Below, in pieces: positions 9,187 to 16,881 of a stretch of 36,780 nucleotides of DNA. Each line of letters begins with the position of its first letter. Position 1 is the stretch's first letter. The stretch comes from a virus, in IMG/VR virus record IMGVR_UViG_3300017757_000044, positions 1 to 36,780 of that record; one strand, 5' to 3'. The position numbers and the translations under genes were made by a program. The notes beneath the pieces were generated by a model that saw only the letters and a list, made by a program, of their open reading frames with translations, did no database searches and was not told the origin of the DNA.

Positions 9187-11589
9187 TTATTGAACTGAAT
9201 ATAAACCTACTGGTGATATTTGAGGTTTTTTATTATTTTGTTGTACTAATGTAGCTAATAAGGCATTTGTTTTACTATTATCATTCATTGCTACTGTTCC
9301 TGCTGGTGAAGAAACAACATCATTACCCCTAGGAAATAAATTAGTTCCGGCAATAATAGTATCTTTGTTATTTAAAGAAATTGCACCTTCAGGTCCAAAT
9401 AAAGTTCTATCACCATAACCTGGTCTTCTTGTTGGGGATGAAACCATATCATCTGCAGTAGCTAATCTTTTTAGCATACCCGCCCCTGCTAATGTAGCTG
9501 CAGTTGCTAAGGCAAACCCAGCTGGTCCCATAAATGAGAAATTTTTATAGGCATTACTTGCTATATCAACAATAGCAGTTGCAATCGATTTTGCAAACAC
9601 AAGTCCTAAAATTGTAACAATACCACCTAATACTGGTAATATTAAAGTTAATCCATCTAACATTAATTTTACAGCAGCTGCAATACCATTAAAAACAGGA
9701 AGTAAAATATTAACAACTGGTTCAACAATTTCCATTACTACACCTGCAATACCCATAAAAGAATCTAGTACTTTTTTAATTGTTTTTTCAAATCTTTCTG
9801 ATACACTAGCTTGGTCTTCTAAAGTCGATAATCCATCTTTAGCAATTTCTTTTTGGGCTTGAGCTAAACCAACTTCTTCTATTCTTTTATCTAATATAGC
9901 TTGCCTTCTTTCTGCTTCTTCTCCTGTTGCTCCCGCTAATTGTTCTTGAACAAATAAAGTTTGAGCAATATCTTCTCTACTCATTCCTAAAGATTTAGCT
10001 AAAGCATCTTGTTGGATTCTATTCATTTTAGAAAATTCAGCTGATGATCCAACTTGTGTTGATATTTCTTTTGCTAAAGTTGCTAAATCATTATCTAAAG
10101 CTGCTTGTCTTGCTTTTTCTAAATTAATATCTTTACCTAATAATAATTCAGCTTCTAATTCATTAGCAATAGAACTTTCAAAATCAAGTAAACTATCGGC
10201 TATTGCTTCTACTTGATCTAATTCCATACCTAATGCCTTTGCTGAAGCAACAGCATCAGCAATTAAAGCTGGATTTTTCCCAAATGATAGAGTTGTTGCA
10301 GCTGAAACATTAGCTATATCTTTTAATAATTCTTTTTCATTAAGTAGTACACCATTTTGCATTGCTGAAACTTTAGCTTGAGCTAAAAATTCTCCTGTGT
10401 TTTCTTTTAAAGATTGTCCATTTGCTAAAGTTAATGATTGGATACCCATTAACTCTTCATTAGTAAAACCAGCTGCTTCTCTTAATTTAGTAAACGTAAT
10501 TAAATCTTCTTGATTCAACATTACATTAGTACCTAATGTTTTATTAATTTCTTGTAAGCTTTCTAATAACCCTTGAGAACTAACTAATGAACTTTTTAAT
10601 TCACCAGAAGATAAACTTGCAAAAGATCTTTGTAAGTCTCTTGCTTCACCCACTGTCATATTTAAATTCTTAGCAACTTCCCCCGATGTTTTATCTAACA
10701 TCGTTACTGTTTTTACAATAGCAGTAAAAACTGCAGCCGCAATATTAGCTGGTTTAAAGGCATTAAGTAATTGTGCACCTAATACTTTAGCACCTGCAGC
10801 CATACCAGCTAATCCACTACCAGTTTTCATAGTAGCTTCCTTAGCAGCCTCTAAAGCTTCTTCAGCATCTATAACATCACCAAGAAGGGGTATTTTAGAA
10901 ATACCTTTTAAAACACCACCAAAAATTCCTAGCTTACTTTCTGCATCTTCAATTGCTTTCTTTTGTGCTAATCTTTTTTTATTTTCTTCTTCTAATAATT
11001 TTAAGTTTTGTTCAGTAAATAAAGCTTGTTGTTGAGCAGTTGATAAACCTTCTACTTGTCTATCTAGAGTAGCATTTCTTGTTTTTAATTCTTTTTCAAT
11101 TGATGATAATCTTTTTTCATCAAATTTTTCTCCTCCTTCAGCAGCTTCAAGAATAGCTTCTCTTTCCTTTTGCAACTTAGACATATTAGTTAAAGTTGCT
11201 TTTACATTAGCTACCTCTGCTCTTCCCTGTTTTCCAATATTAGTTCTAAGACTATTTTTTACTTTTTCAGCTTTAAGAATTGCTTCTTCATTTGCTAAAA
11301 TTTGTTTATCTAAAGATTTAATATCATTTAAACCAGTTTTTTGGTTTAAAATTTCTTTGTTAATTTTTTTATTTACACTAAGGAGATTTGAATCAAATTG
11401 ATTAACTTTAGATTTGATTCCAACAGATTCTTTTAAAACTTCAATTATACCTGAAGAAATACCAAGATCATCTTCTTTTACAGCATTACTCCTTTGACGA
11501 GCAGCAGTTAGTTCTTTTTCAAGTCTAATTTCTTCTTGTTTGGCAGCATTAATTTGGTCCTGCCTTTTTAATTCTTCTTTTGAAGCCAT
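9187..11589 (-). CDS. Tail tape measure protein
   Basis: 800 residues. The first 230 are charged heptad-like coiled coil, followed by Ala/Gly-rich hydrophobic stretches (about 260-300) and a long hydrophobic block around 615-690 with several potential membrane-spanning helices. This is the classical layout of tape measure proteins, which set tail length and enter or cross the host membrane during injection. The C-terminus holds a compact segment, GYGDRTLFGPEGAISLNNKD then TIIAGTNLF, which looks like a conserved domain. The gene follows the chaperone pair and precedes baseplate genes, the expected place. Its T4 counterpart by function is gp29, but direct similarity is not claimed. Confidence 0.8.
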   Translation of the reverse strand: MASKEELKRQDQINAAKQEEIRLEKELTAARQRSNAVKEDDLGISSGIIEVLKESVGIKSKVNQFDSNLLSVNKKINKEILNQKTGLNDIKSLDKQILANEEAILKAEKVKNSLRTNIGKQGRAEVANVKATLTNMSKLQKEREAILEAAEGGEKFDEKRLSSIEKELKTRNATLDRQVEGLSTAQQQALFTEQNLKLLEEENKKRLAQKKAIEDAESKLGIFGGVLKGISKIPLLGDVIDAEEALEAAKEATMKTGSGLAGMAAGAKVLGAQLLNAFKPANIAAAVFTAIVKTVTMLDKTSGEVAKNLNMTVGEARDLQRSFASLSSGELKSSLVSSQGLLESLQEINKTLGTNVMLNQEDLITFTKLREAAGFTNEELMGIQSLTLANGQSLKENTGEFLAQAKVSAMQNGVLLNEKELLKDIANVSAATTLSFGKNPALIADAVASAKALGMELDQVEAIADSLLDFESSIANELEAELLLGKDINLEKARQAALDNDLATLAKEISTQVGSSAEFSKMNRIQQDALAKSLGMSREDIAQTLFVQEQLAGATGEEAERRQAILDKRIEEVGLAQAQKEIAKDGLSTLEDQASVSERFEKTIKKVLDSFMGIAGVVMEIVEPVVNILLPVFNGIAAAVKLMLDGLTLILPVLGGIVTILGLVFAKSIATAIVDIASNAYKNFSFMGPAGFALATAATLAGAGMLKRLATADDMVSSPTRRPGYGDRTLFGPEGAISLNNKDTIIAGTNLFPRGNDVVSSPAGTVAMNDNSKTNALLATLVQQNNKKPQISPVGLYSVQ

Positions 11590-11601
11590 TAAGGTATTTT
11601 A

Positions 11602-11611
11602 TTATAAATAT
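11602..11611 (-). promoter_or_regulatory. Candidate late promoter (ATATTTATAA)
   Basis: Exact 10-mer 12 bases upstream of the tape measure start at 11589, just before the end of the upstream chaperone extension (stop at 11614). Confidence 0.5.
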
Positions 11612-11613
11612 TA

Positions 11614-11988
11614 CTATTTAAAACTACTTTTACCTTTGAATTTTTTAAGGTTTTGTTCTGCGGTTTTGTATTGGTGGGAAGTTTTAGCAAATTCTGGGGC
11701 ATTTACTTTACCATCTGAGGAAACTAATGTTTGTTTACCTTTACCCTCGGATGCTTCTTTTTGTTTTTTATTTTCTTCTTTATAGTAATTATCAATTTCA
11801 GAAAATGTAAATTTTCTTAACCAAATCGGCATATTATAAATGGTTTCAAAGTCATAACCACCTTTACCGTGAAATAAAATATTATGGATTTGAGTAAATA
11901 AACTCTTCCTGACTAGGGGTGCTGCATTAGGCGTCAGGCCAAAAAAAGTTAAGCCCAATGGGCACTGCGACCTCCTCCCCGCTATCAA
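11614..11988 (-). CDS. Second part of the tail assembly chaperone, probably made by frameshifting
   Basis: An open frame of 124 codons lying in the +1 (equivalently -2) frame relative to the preceding gp26-like gene and overlapping its end by 62 bases. It has no credible start of its own: the only upstream option is a TTG at 11988 right after a stop, and the first in-frame ATG is deep inside. From the slip site at 11941-11947 it adds 108 residues, beginning GLTPNAAPLVRK and including YDFETIYNMPIWLRKFTFSE and a Lys/Glu-rich tail. T4 gp51-type hub assembly proteins or GT-type chaperone extensions are the nearest functional idea. A frameshift would yield a fusion of about 346-347 residues. A homopolymer sequencing error is the alternative. 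Confidence 0.6.
   Translation of the reverse strand: MIAGRRSQCPLGLTFFGLTPNAAPLVRKSLFTQIHNILFHGKGGYDFETIYNMPIWLRKFTFSEIDNYYKEENKKQKEASEGKGKQTLVSSDGKVNAPEFAKTSHQYKTAEQNLKKFKGKSSFK
11908..11947 (-). promoter_or_regulatory. Candidate programmed frameshift site: T7 run plus downstream stem
   Basis: On the minus strand AAC is followed by seven T (11947-11941), then GG, then a perfect 6-bp stem CCTGAC/GTCAGG (arms 11938-11933 and 11913-11908, loop 19). The zero frame reads TTT TTT TGG and stops 12 bases later. Poly-U lets tRNA-Phe re-pair after a +1 or -2 slip, entering the long downstream frame. Confidence 0.55.
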
Positions 11989-12655
11989 CTACATAAGTTA
12001 AGTCAATATCTGGCTGTGTTTTTTTAACATGCTCTCTAAAACCACGAGAATCACGAGCCAATAAATAATTATCTACAAATTCTCTAATATCTTTTTTTTC
12101 TTCATTTCCATCTATTGATAGAATCATATTTTTTAATCTAGTAGTTAATTCAGGAGATGAATCTTTATTAACTTTTTTTAACCCATTAATTTCTCTATCA
12201 ATTGCTTTTTCATCTTTTCCAGTAAGTAATTTATAAGTTAATACTGAACCATTAGAAGGTAAAGTATAAGAAAACTCATTTTTACCTTGTTCTATAGAGG
12301 ATTCATCAAATGGTTTATTTTCTAAAGTACTTAAATCAATAGTGTAATTACTACCACCTATTGTTACTTCATAATCTTTTCCATATCCTAAAATTCTACA
12401 TCCTACTAATAAAGCATTTTTATCACCTACTACTAAATCATCAATATTAATTTTTGAATTAATAATTAATGATTTTAATAATTTATCTAATACAATACCT
12501 TTTTGGATATATGATTGATTAGTTAATATATCTTCTTGTTTAGCAGTCATATATTTCATTTCTACTTTCCCAGAAGATAATGGGTTTTCTTTTGGATATA
12601 CTTTTCCTTTTGAAGGTAAGTCTATCTCTTCAGTGGGGAATTTAAAATCAGCCAT
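11927..12655 (-). CDS. gp26-like baseplate hub / tail assembly chaperone (zero-frame product)
   Basis: 242 residues. The N-terminal half matches the T4 baseplate protein family (gp26; Pfam T4_baseplate) as I know it. It contains LPSKGKVYP, MKYMTAKQEDILTNQSYIQK, VGDKNALLVGCRILGYG and LPSNGSVLTYKLLTGKDE. In this genome it sits between the tail tube and tape measure genes, the slot of the G/GT chaperones in long-tailed phages. It ends LNFFWPDA, with the FF encoded by the T7 slip site. The predicted role is to bind the tape measure and help the tube polymerise around it. A strong terminator separates it from the tube gene, consistent with lower expression. It has no obvious promoter of either class. 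Confidence 0.75.
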   Translation of the reverse strand: MADFKFPTEEIDLPSKGKVYPKENPLSSGKVEMKYMTAKQEDILTNQSYIQKGIVLDKLLKSLIINSKINIDDLVVGDKNALLVGCRILGYGKDYEVTIGGSNYTIDLSTLENKPFDESSIEQGKNEFSYTLPSNGSVLTYKLLTGKDEKAIDREINGLKKVNKDSSPELTTRLKNMILSIDGNEEKKDIREFVDNYLLARDSRGFREHVKKTQPDIDLTYVVDSGEEVAVPIGLNFFWPDA

Positions 12656-12694
12656 AGTCTTTATTTAATAACGTTTGTTAATACATATCAATAT

Positions 12695-12721
12695 AAAAAA
12701 AAAGCTTGGCGGAGCCAAGCT
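12695..12721 (-). terminator. Rho-independent terminator after the tail tube gene
   Basis: On the minus strand an 8-bp stem AGCTTGGC/GCCAAGCT with loop TCC is followed by nine T. It lies about 27 bases after the tube stop and would insulate this abundantly needed gene from the chaperone gene. Confidence 0.85.
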
Positions 12722-12747
12722 ATTTTTAATATTTCTTTAAACTTGTA

Positions 12748-13236
12748 TTAGAAGTTTAAGATACAATAATCAGGTTGTACGGTTAATGATAATTCTTGCG
12801 CAGCATTTTCATTATCCCAGTTATAATCACCAAATCCAGCTTCTGTAATTAAAGCTCCTTTAATAATCCATTCAGAAACAATATCACCTACTGGTCCTAA
12901 TACATTAAATGTAAGATCTTTTTTATAAAAATCACTGTATCCATCTCTACCAGTTACTGATTCGTGATGTAATCTAACCCATTCCATTACCGCTTGAGCT
13001 CCTGACGGTGTAATAGGATCAAATAATGTCATTGAAACTGTATTCCAAAGAGTTTTTCCTTTTACGTATCTTGCAACGTTGATGTGGTTTAATTGAACTG
13101 TACCTTGTGTTAGTGAAACAGCTCCAACTCCTTTAATCTGGTAAGAAGGAATTCCATCAACATATAAGATAAATCTATTTTGTTGCTTTGGCTCAAAAGC
13201 TGTGTAAAATATTTCGTTTGGGTCTAATATTGCCAT
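12748..13236 (-). CDS. Tail tube protein (gp19-like)
   Basis: 162 residues, the usual length of T4 gp19 (163). Features of the family are visible: a short N-terminal lead (DPNEIFYTAFEPKQQNRF), ILYVDGIPSYQIKGVGAVSL, MTLFDPITPSGAQAVMEWV, the central KDLTFNVLGPVGDIVSEW, and a C-terminal strand pattern ELSLTVQPDYCIL. Hexamers of this protein stack into the inner tube. It directly follows the sheath gene, as in T4, and has its own upstream ATATTTATAA motif and a strong terminator, so it is probably a separately boosted transcript. Confidence 0.9.
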   Translation of the reverse strand: MAILDPNEIFYTAFEPKQQNRFILYVDGIPSYQIKGVGAVSLTQGTVQLNHINVARYVKGKTLWNTVSMTLFDPITPSGAQAVMEWVRLHHESVTGRDGYSDFYKKDLTFNVLGPVGDIVSEWIIKGALITEAGFGDYNWDNENAAQELSLTVQPDYCILNF

Positions 13237-13258
13237 TTTATCTAATTATTTATTCTTG

Positions 13259-13268
13259 TTATAAATAT
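13259..13268 (-). promoter_or_regulatory. Candidate late promoter (ATATTTATAA)
   Basis: Exact 10-mer 22 bases upstream of the tail tube start at 13236, in the short gap after the sheath gene. Confidence 0.5.
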
Positions 13269-13283
13269 TCTATTTTTATTTTT

Positions 13284-15065
13284 TTACGCTGGGAATTCAA
13301 CTCCTGTTGGCAGTACGTTGAAATCCAAAATTATAAATTCAGCTGTTTTAGTTGGTTGTAAATAAATCGCACCTACTAATTCGTTTCTATCAATTACATC
13401 TGGTGTATTGTTAGTTTCATTCATTACAACTTTAAACGCGTATAATCCTTGTCTTTGTTGTACTGATTCTAAGTATGGGTTAACTTGGCTTAAGAAATTA
13501 TTTCTTGTAGCTATTGTATTTTGTTCAAATACTAAGTTATCTGATACTTGAGTTATGAAGCTTTTTAAAGTAATTAATAATCTTCTAACATTTACTCTAT
13601 CTAAAGCACTTGCTTTAACTTGTAATGTTTTTTGTCCAAATACTACAACTCCTCTTCCTGGGAATGTAGCTATTGGATTTACATTTGCAGTGTATAAAGT
13701 ATCTCTATTACCTGATGTTAATTTTCTCTCGGCTCTAATTACGTTACCTAGCGATCCTCTAATTAAACCTGCTGGAGCGAACCATGGTTCCGATGAAGCA
13801 TCAGTGAATGAATATACACCCGGTATAAACGCAGAAGCTGGCGACCAAACCGTTTGTCCACTAGTTGGATCTATTGATTGTAGCCAAGGCCAATAAGTAG
13901 CAGCATAACTTGAATCAAATGCTGTTGAACTATTAACTGTTGCAGAAACTGTGCTTCCATATTTTGAAACATCTATTACTGCTATACAATCTTGTCTATT
14001 TTCTGCTAATGCTACTAATGAATTAACTTGAACAATATGTGCTGCATATGTTGAGTCAGCTATTAGTCCTGGTGTTACTATTACATTAAAATTATATTCG
14101 TCTTGATTATTTAATAATGAAATTGATTGTGAATAATCTGTAGCAGTTAATCCTTGAATATTTGTGTTAGAAATATCTTGATTAAATTTCATTGGTGACG
14201 TTGCAGCTTGTACATTGTATCCTAAAGCACCTGTAAATGATCCCGAACCTGCTACTGGGATAAATTCATGATAAGAAGTTAAAACTCCATTAAATGAACC
14301 ACTTGAAGCAACTCCATTATTATCAAAGAAATTTGGTGTTGGAAGGTTTACTTGTTTTACTGATATGTATTTACTTTTATTTACATAGCTTCCTGAAGCT
14401 TGTACATAATAATCGGCACCATCTTGTCTAATATTGTAACTTTGGTTACCTATCACTTTTTCAATATAGTTGGCAGCAAACGGATCAAGTGATAAATTAT
14501 TCCAAGTTTCTAAAATTGATTTTTGATTTGATGTATCATTACCTTGTCTTACTATAATAGAAAAGATACCTGAACCAGTGTTAACACCACTAATTTCCCA
14601 TCTAACATTATCTAAAGATCCTGAATCTAAAGTACCACCAGACGAATCTGCAGCTTGAAGATTATTCATTATAGCACCTTCTGAAATCGTTTGTATTTGT
14701 AGTGATTCTGAAGTAGCTACATTCATTATACCTGAATTACCTGAACCGGCTGTACTACCTGAAGTAAATGCAGGTGTGAACTCACCATGAGTAACTCTAG
14801 TAACTAAAAGGGACGTGCCTCCTTGTCTAAAATAGTTATTTGCTGTAGCCGATGTCAAATATCCATACTCTCTAGAAGCACTTTCTACTGTGGTACCAAA
14901 TATTGCTTGATATTCACTAAAAGAAGTAACTAGTGTAGGTATTTCAACTGGTCCTTTTACAGCTGGTCCTATAATAGCGGCACCAAATTCGACGGGATTT
15001 TGCTGGATAAATGATTGGTCATTTTCTCTTGCTAATACACCTGGAGATATTAATGTTTCTGCCAT
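13284..15065 (-). CDS. Tail sheath protein (gp18-like)
   Basis: 593 residues (T4 gp18 is 659). The N-terminus has the sheath signature ISPGVLARENDQSF, then AAIIGPAVKGPVEIPTLVTS and NNYFRQGGTSLLVTRV. The conserved C-terminal domain is clear: RVNVRRLLITLKSFITQ, LVFEQNTIATRNNFLSQVNP and NELVGAIYLQPTKTAEFIIL. The middle (about 100-330) is a Gly/Ser/Asn-rich variable outer domain. The protein forms the contractile tube that drives the tail needle. The gene precedes the tube gene and has its own ATATTTATAA copy 33 bases upstream. Confidence 0.95.
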   Translation of the reverse strand: MAETLISPGVLARENDQSFIQQNPVEFGAAIIGPAVKGPVEIPTLVTSFSEYQAIFGTTVESASREYGYLTSATANNYFRQGGTSLLVTRVTHGEFTPAFTSGSTAGSGNSGIMNVATSESLQIQTISEGAIMNNLQAADSSGGTLDSGSLDNVRWEISGVNTGSGIFSIIVRQGNDTSNQKSILETWNNLSLDPFAANYIEKVIGNQSYNIRQDGADYYVQASGSYVNKSKYISVKQVNLPTPNFFDNNGVASSGSFNGVLTSYHEFIPVAGSGSFTGALGYNVQAATSPMKFNQDISNTNIQGLTATDYSQSISLLNNQDEYNFNVIVTPGLIADSTYAAHIVQVNSLVALAENRQDCIAVIDVSKYGSTVSATVNSSTAFDSSYAATYWPWLQSIDPTSGQTVWSPASAFIPGVYSFTDASSEPWFAPAGLIRGSLGNVIRAERKLTSGNRDTLYTANVNPIATFPGRGVVVFGQKTLQVKASALDRVNVRRLLITLKSFITQVSDNLVFEQNTIATRNNFLSQVNPYLESVQQRQGLYAFKVVMNETNNTPDVIDRNELVGAIYLQPTKTAEFIILDFNVLPTGVEFPA

Positions 15066-15098
15066 TTTCTTATATTAAAAATTTTGTTATTTATTTTG

Positions 15099-15108
15099 TT
15101 ATAAATAT
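15099..15108 (-). promoter_or_regulatory. Candidate late promoter (ATATTTATAA)
   Basis: Exact 10-mer 33 bases upstream of the tail sheath start at 15065, within a 62-base A/T-rich gap. Confidence 0.5.
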
Positions 15109-15127
15109 GAAAAATTATTTCAAAAAT

Positions 15128-15376
15128 TTAATTTTTTGAGATTATTTCTTTTGTTTCTAAATTTATACTACCACTACCATATTTCTCTTCTAATTCTTTG
15201 GCAGTATTGTTTTGTTCTTTTTGAAGTTCTTTAAATACTTTAAATAACTCCTCTTTTTGTTCGTTTTGAACCATCTTATTTAATTCGATGTTTCCTAAAC
15301 TAAATATTATATCACTATTTCGTTGTTGATAACTTTTTAATAATGAAACTTCTTTTTCTGATAACTGTTTTGACAT
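15128..15376 (-). CDS. Small helical protein in the tail region
   Basis: 82 residues, function not recognised. It is almost entirely predicted helix with heptad-like spacing (LSEKEVSLLKSYQQRNSDII, then EELFKVFKELQKEQNNTAKE), ending in a short strand-like KYGSGSINLETKEI. Such small coiled-coil proteins are common between neck and sheath genes in marine T4-like phages, and an assembly-factor role is plausible. It has its own ATATTTATAA motif 16 bases upstream. Confidence 0.6.
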   Translation of the reverse strand: MSKQLSEKEVSLLKSYQQRNSDIIFSLGNIELNKMVQNEQKEELFKVFKELQKEQNNTAKELEEKYGSGSINLETKEIISKN

Positions 15377-15392
15377 AATGCTTTATATTTGG

Positions 15393-15402
15393 TTATAAAT
15401 AT
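15393..15402 (-). promoter_or_regulatory. Candidate late promoter (ATATTTATAA)
   Basis: Exact 10-mer 16 bases upstream of the 82-residue gene start at 15376. Confidence 0.5.
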
Positions 15403-15420
15403 ATTAGAAATATGTTAAAA

Positions 15421-16365
15421 TTAATTTCTTTTTCTACCATCTAATGTAGGATTCCTTATCGGGTTTAAATCCCTCATATCACGTACAACTTCATTAGTTA
15501 TTGTAACTTTAGCTCTAGAATTATATTTTTTCATTGATTTTAATTCTTTTTGAATTGTATCAGGTATTATATAACCCCTCATTCTTATACCAAAAGTACC
15601 TTTTACTAATCTATCTTGATTTTGTACTAATTCTGTTGCAGTAGTAAATTGATCTATAAAAGCTCTAAATTTAAATCTTTCTGGATTACCCCAATATGCA
15701 TCTGATGCATATTCACATGCTTCTATTATTTTATTTAATTGAGACATATAATAAGTCTGTATTAAGCAACTATATTCTAAGGTTACATAATCAGGTTGAG
15801 CAACAGCATGAAATACATCAACGGGTTTTCTATTATTTAATGTGTAAAAATTATCATAAAAGTTTTTTGAACTATAACTTTTTTGCCAAACACCATATAA
15901 ATTAGGTTGATTTGCATCTAATTTATTTGCAACTGATCTATCTTTTGATATTGTATCCCTTTTAATTACTATAATAGGTAACATTATTGCACCTTGTTTA
16001 TCTCTATAATAACCATCTCTTTGGAATGATTTCCATCTTTCAGGAGCACCATATATAACAGGTACTTCTCTTCTAACTCCATTTTGTATTACAAAGGGTT
16101 TAATAATATTTTGAAAATAATAAAAAACAGCTTCATCTAAATCTTGTATACCAACAGAATATTGTTTAGTATCATCGTCTTTCATACTCATTTGAGTAGA
16201 CCTATTAAATTCTATTCCTGTTGCTTGGGAATTAGCATTAATATTTTCATCAGCAAAATTTGGGTTGCCTACATCTCCTCTATTTTCAATGCCTTTAAAA
16301 GCAGTTTGTTTTTCAACACTTAATTGTCTTTGTGTTTTCGGTATGGGTTTTCTAGGTTTTGCCAT
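15421..16365 (-). CDS. Putative tail completion / sheath terminator protein (gp15-like position)
   Basis: 314 residues. The first 75 are basic and polar, probably flexible. A folded part begins near IQDLDEAVFYYFQNIIKPFV and continues VPVIYGAPERWKSFQ and then GAIMLPIIVIKRD. The order of a helix, a VPV-YG-PERW segment and a LP-I-I-RD strand resembles tail completion proteins gp15/gp3 of T4-like phages, which cap tube and sheath and join tail to neck. The gene's place between neck and sheath genes supports this. Its start overlaps the previous stop by one base (TAATG). The assignment is by pattern and position, not by certain homology. Confidence 0.5.
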   Translation of the reverse strand: MAKPRKPIPKTQRQLSVEKQTAFKGIENRGDVGNPNFADENINANSQATGIEFNRSTQMSMKDDDTKQYSVGIQDLDEAVFYYFQNIIKPFVIQNGVRREVPVIYGAPERWKSFQRDGYYRDKQGAIMLPIIVIKRDTISKDRSVANKLDANQPNLYGVWQKSYSSKNFYDNFYTLNNRKPVDVFHAVAQPDYVTLEYSCLIQTYYMSQLNKIIEACEYASDAYWGNPERFKFRAFIDQFTTATELVQNQDRLVKGTFGIRMRGYIIPDTIQKELKSMKKYNSRAKVTITNEVVRDMRDLNPIRNPTLDGRKRN

Positions 16366-16880
16366 TATATTCTTTCTCTATATGGTGAAATTGCTACTTT
16401 ATCTGCTGGTATGTAGTAAGTAGAAACTAATACTGATAAATTATTACCAAAATTTTCTAATCCCGGATTTAATGGGTTTACGTTATTAGGATATGATGGA
16501 TTTTTACCTCCCCAATATTGATTAGCAACTGTACTTTGTACACCGTAATAAGCTTCTTGATATAAAATAATATCACCAACTCTAATTAAAACATCAGCAT
16601 CTTTTATATCATCTCTAAAGAAATAAAATTCAATTGGCTGACCAAATTGTACACCTTCAATATTTTCAGCATATTGCTCATTTGTTCTATTTATAAGAAC
16701 ATTAAAAATAAAAGGACCATCATAATATTTTTCTGCATCTGCTTCACCATATAAATTAACTTTTGTTTCTTCTAATTTAAATTGGTAAACAGAACATTGT
16801 TGAGTAATAATATTACCCATTAATTCTCTGTTTAGTTTCCTAACCAGAGACATATCCCTTTGTGTGGTAAACATTGCCAT
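16365..16880 (-). CDS. Neck protein (gp14-like)
   Basis: 171 residues. The pattern RDMSLVRKLNRELMGNIITQ, then VYQFKLEETKVNLYGEADAE and FYFFRDDIKDADVLIRVGDI resembles gp14-type neck proteins of T4-like phages. These join the portal vertex to the tail after packaging. It is shorter than T4 gp14 (256). It lies one base after the gp13-like gene, matching the T4 order 13-14. The two genes and the next one are stacked with 1-base overlap or gap, so they are probably co-translated. Confidence 0.6.
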   Translation of the reverse strand: MAMFTTQRDMSLVRKLNRELMGNIITQQCSVYQFKLEETKVNLYGEADAEKYYDGPFIFNVLINRTNEQYAENIEGVQFGQPIEFYFFRDDIKDADVLIRVGDIILYQEAYYGVQSTVANQYWGGKNPSYPNNVNPLNPGLENFGNNLSVLVSTYYIPADKVAISPYRERI

Positions 16881-16881
16881 A

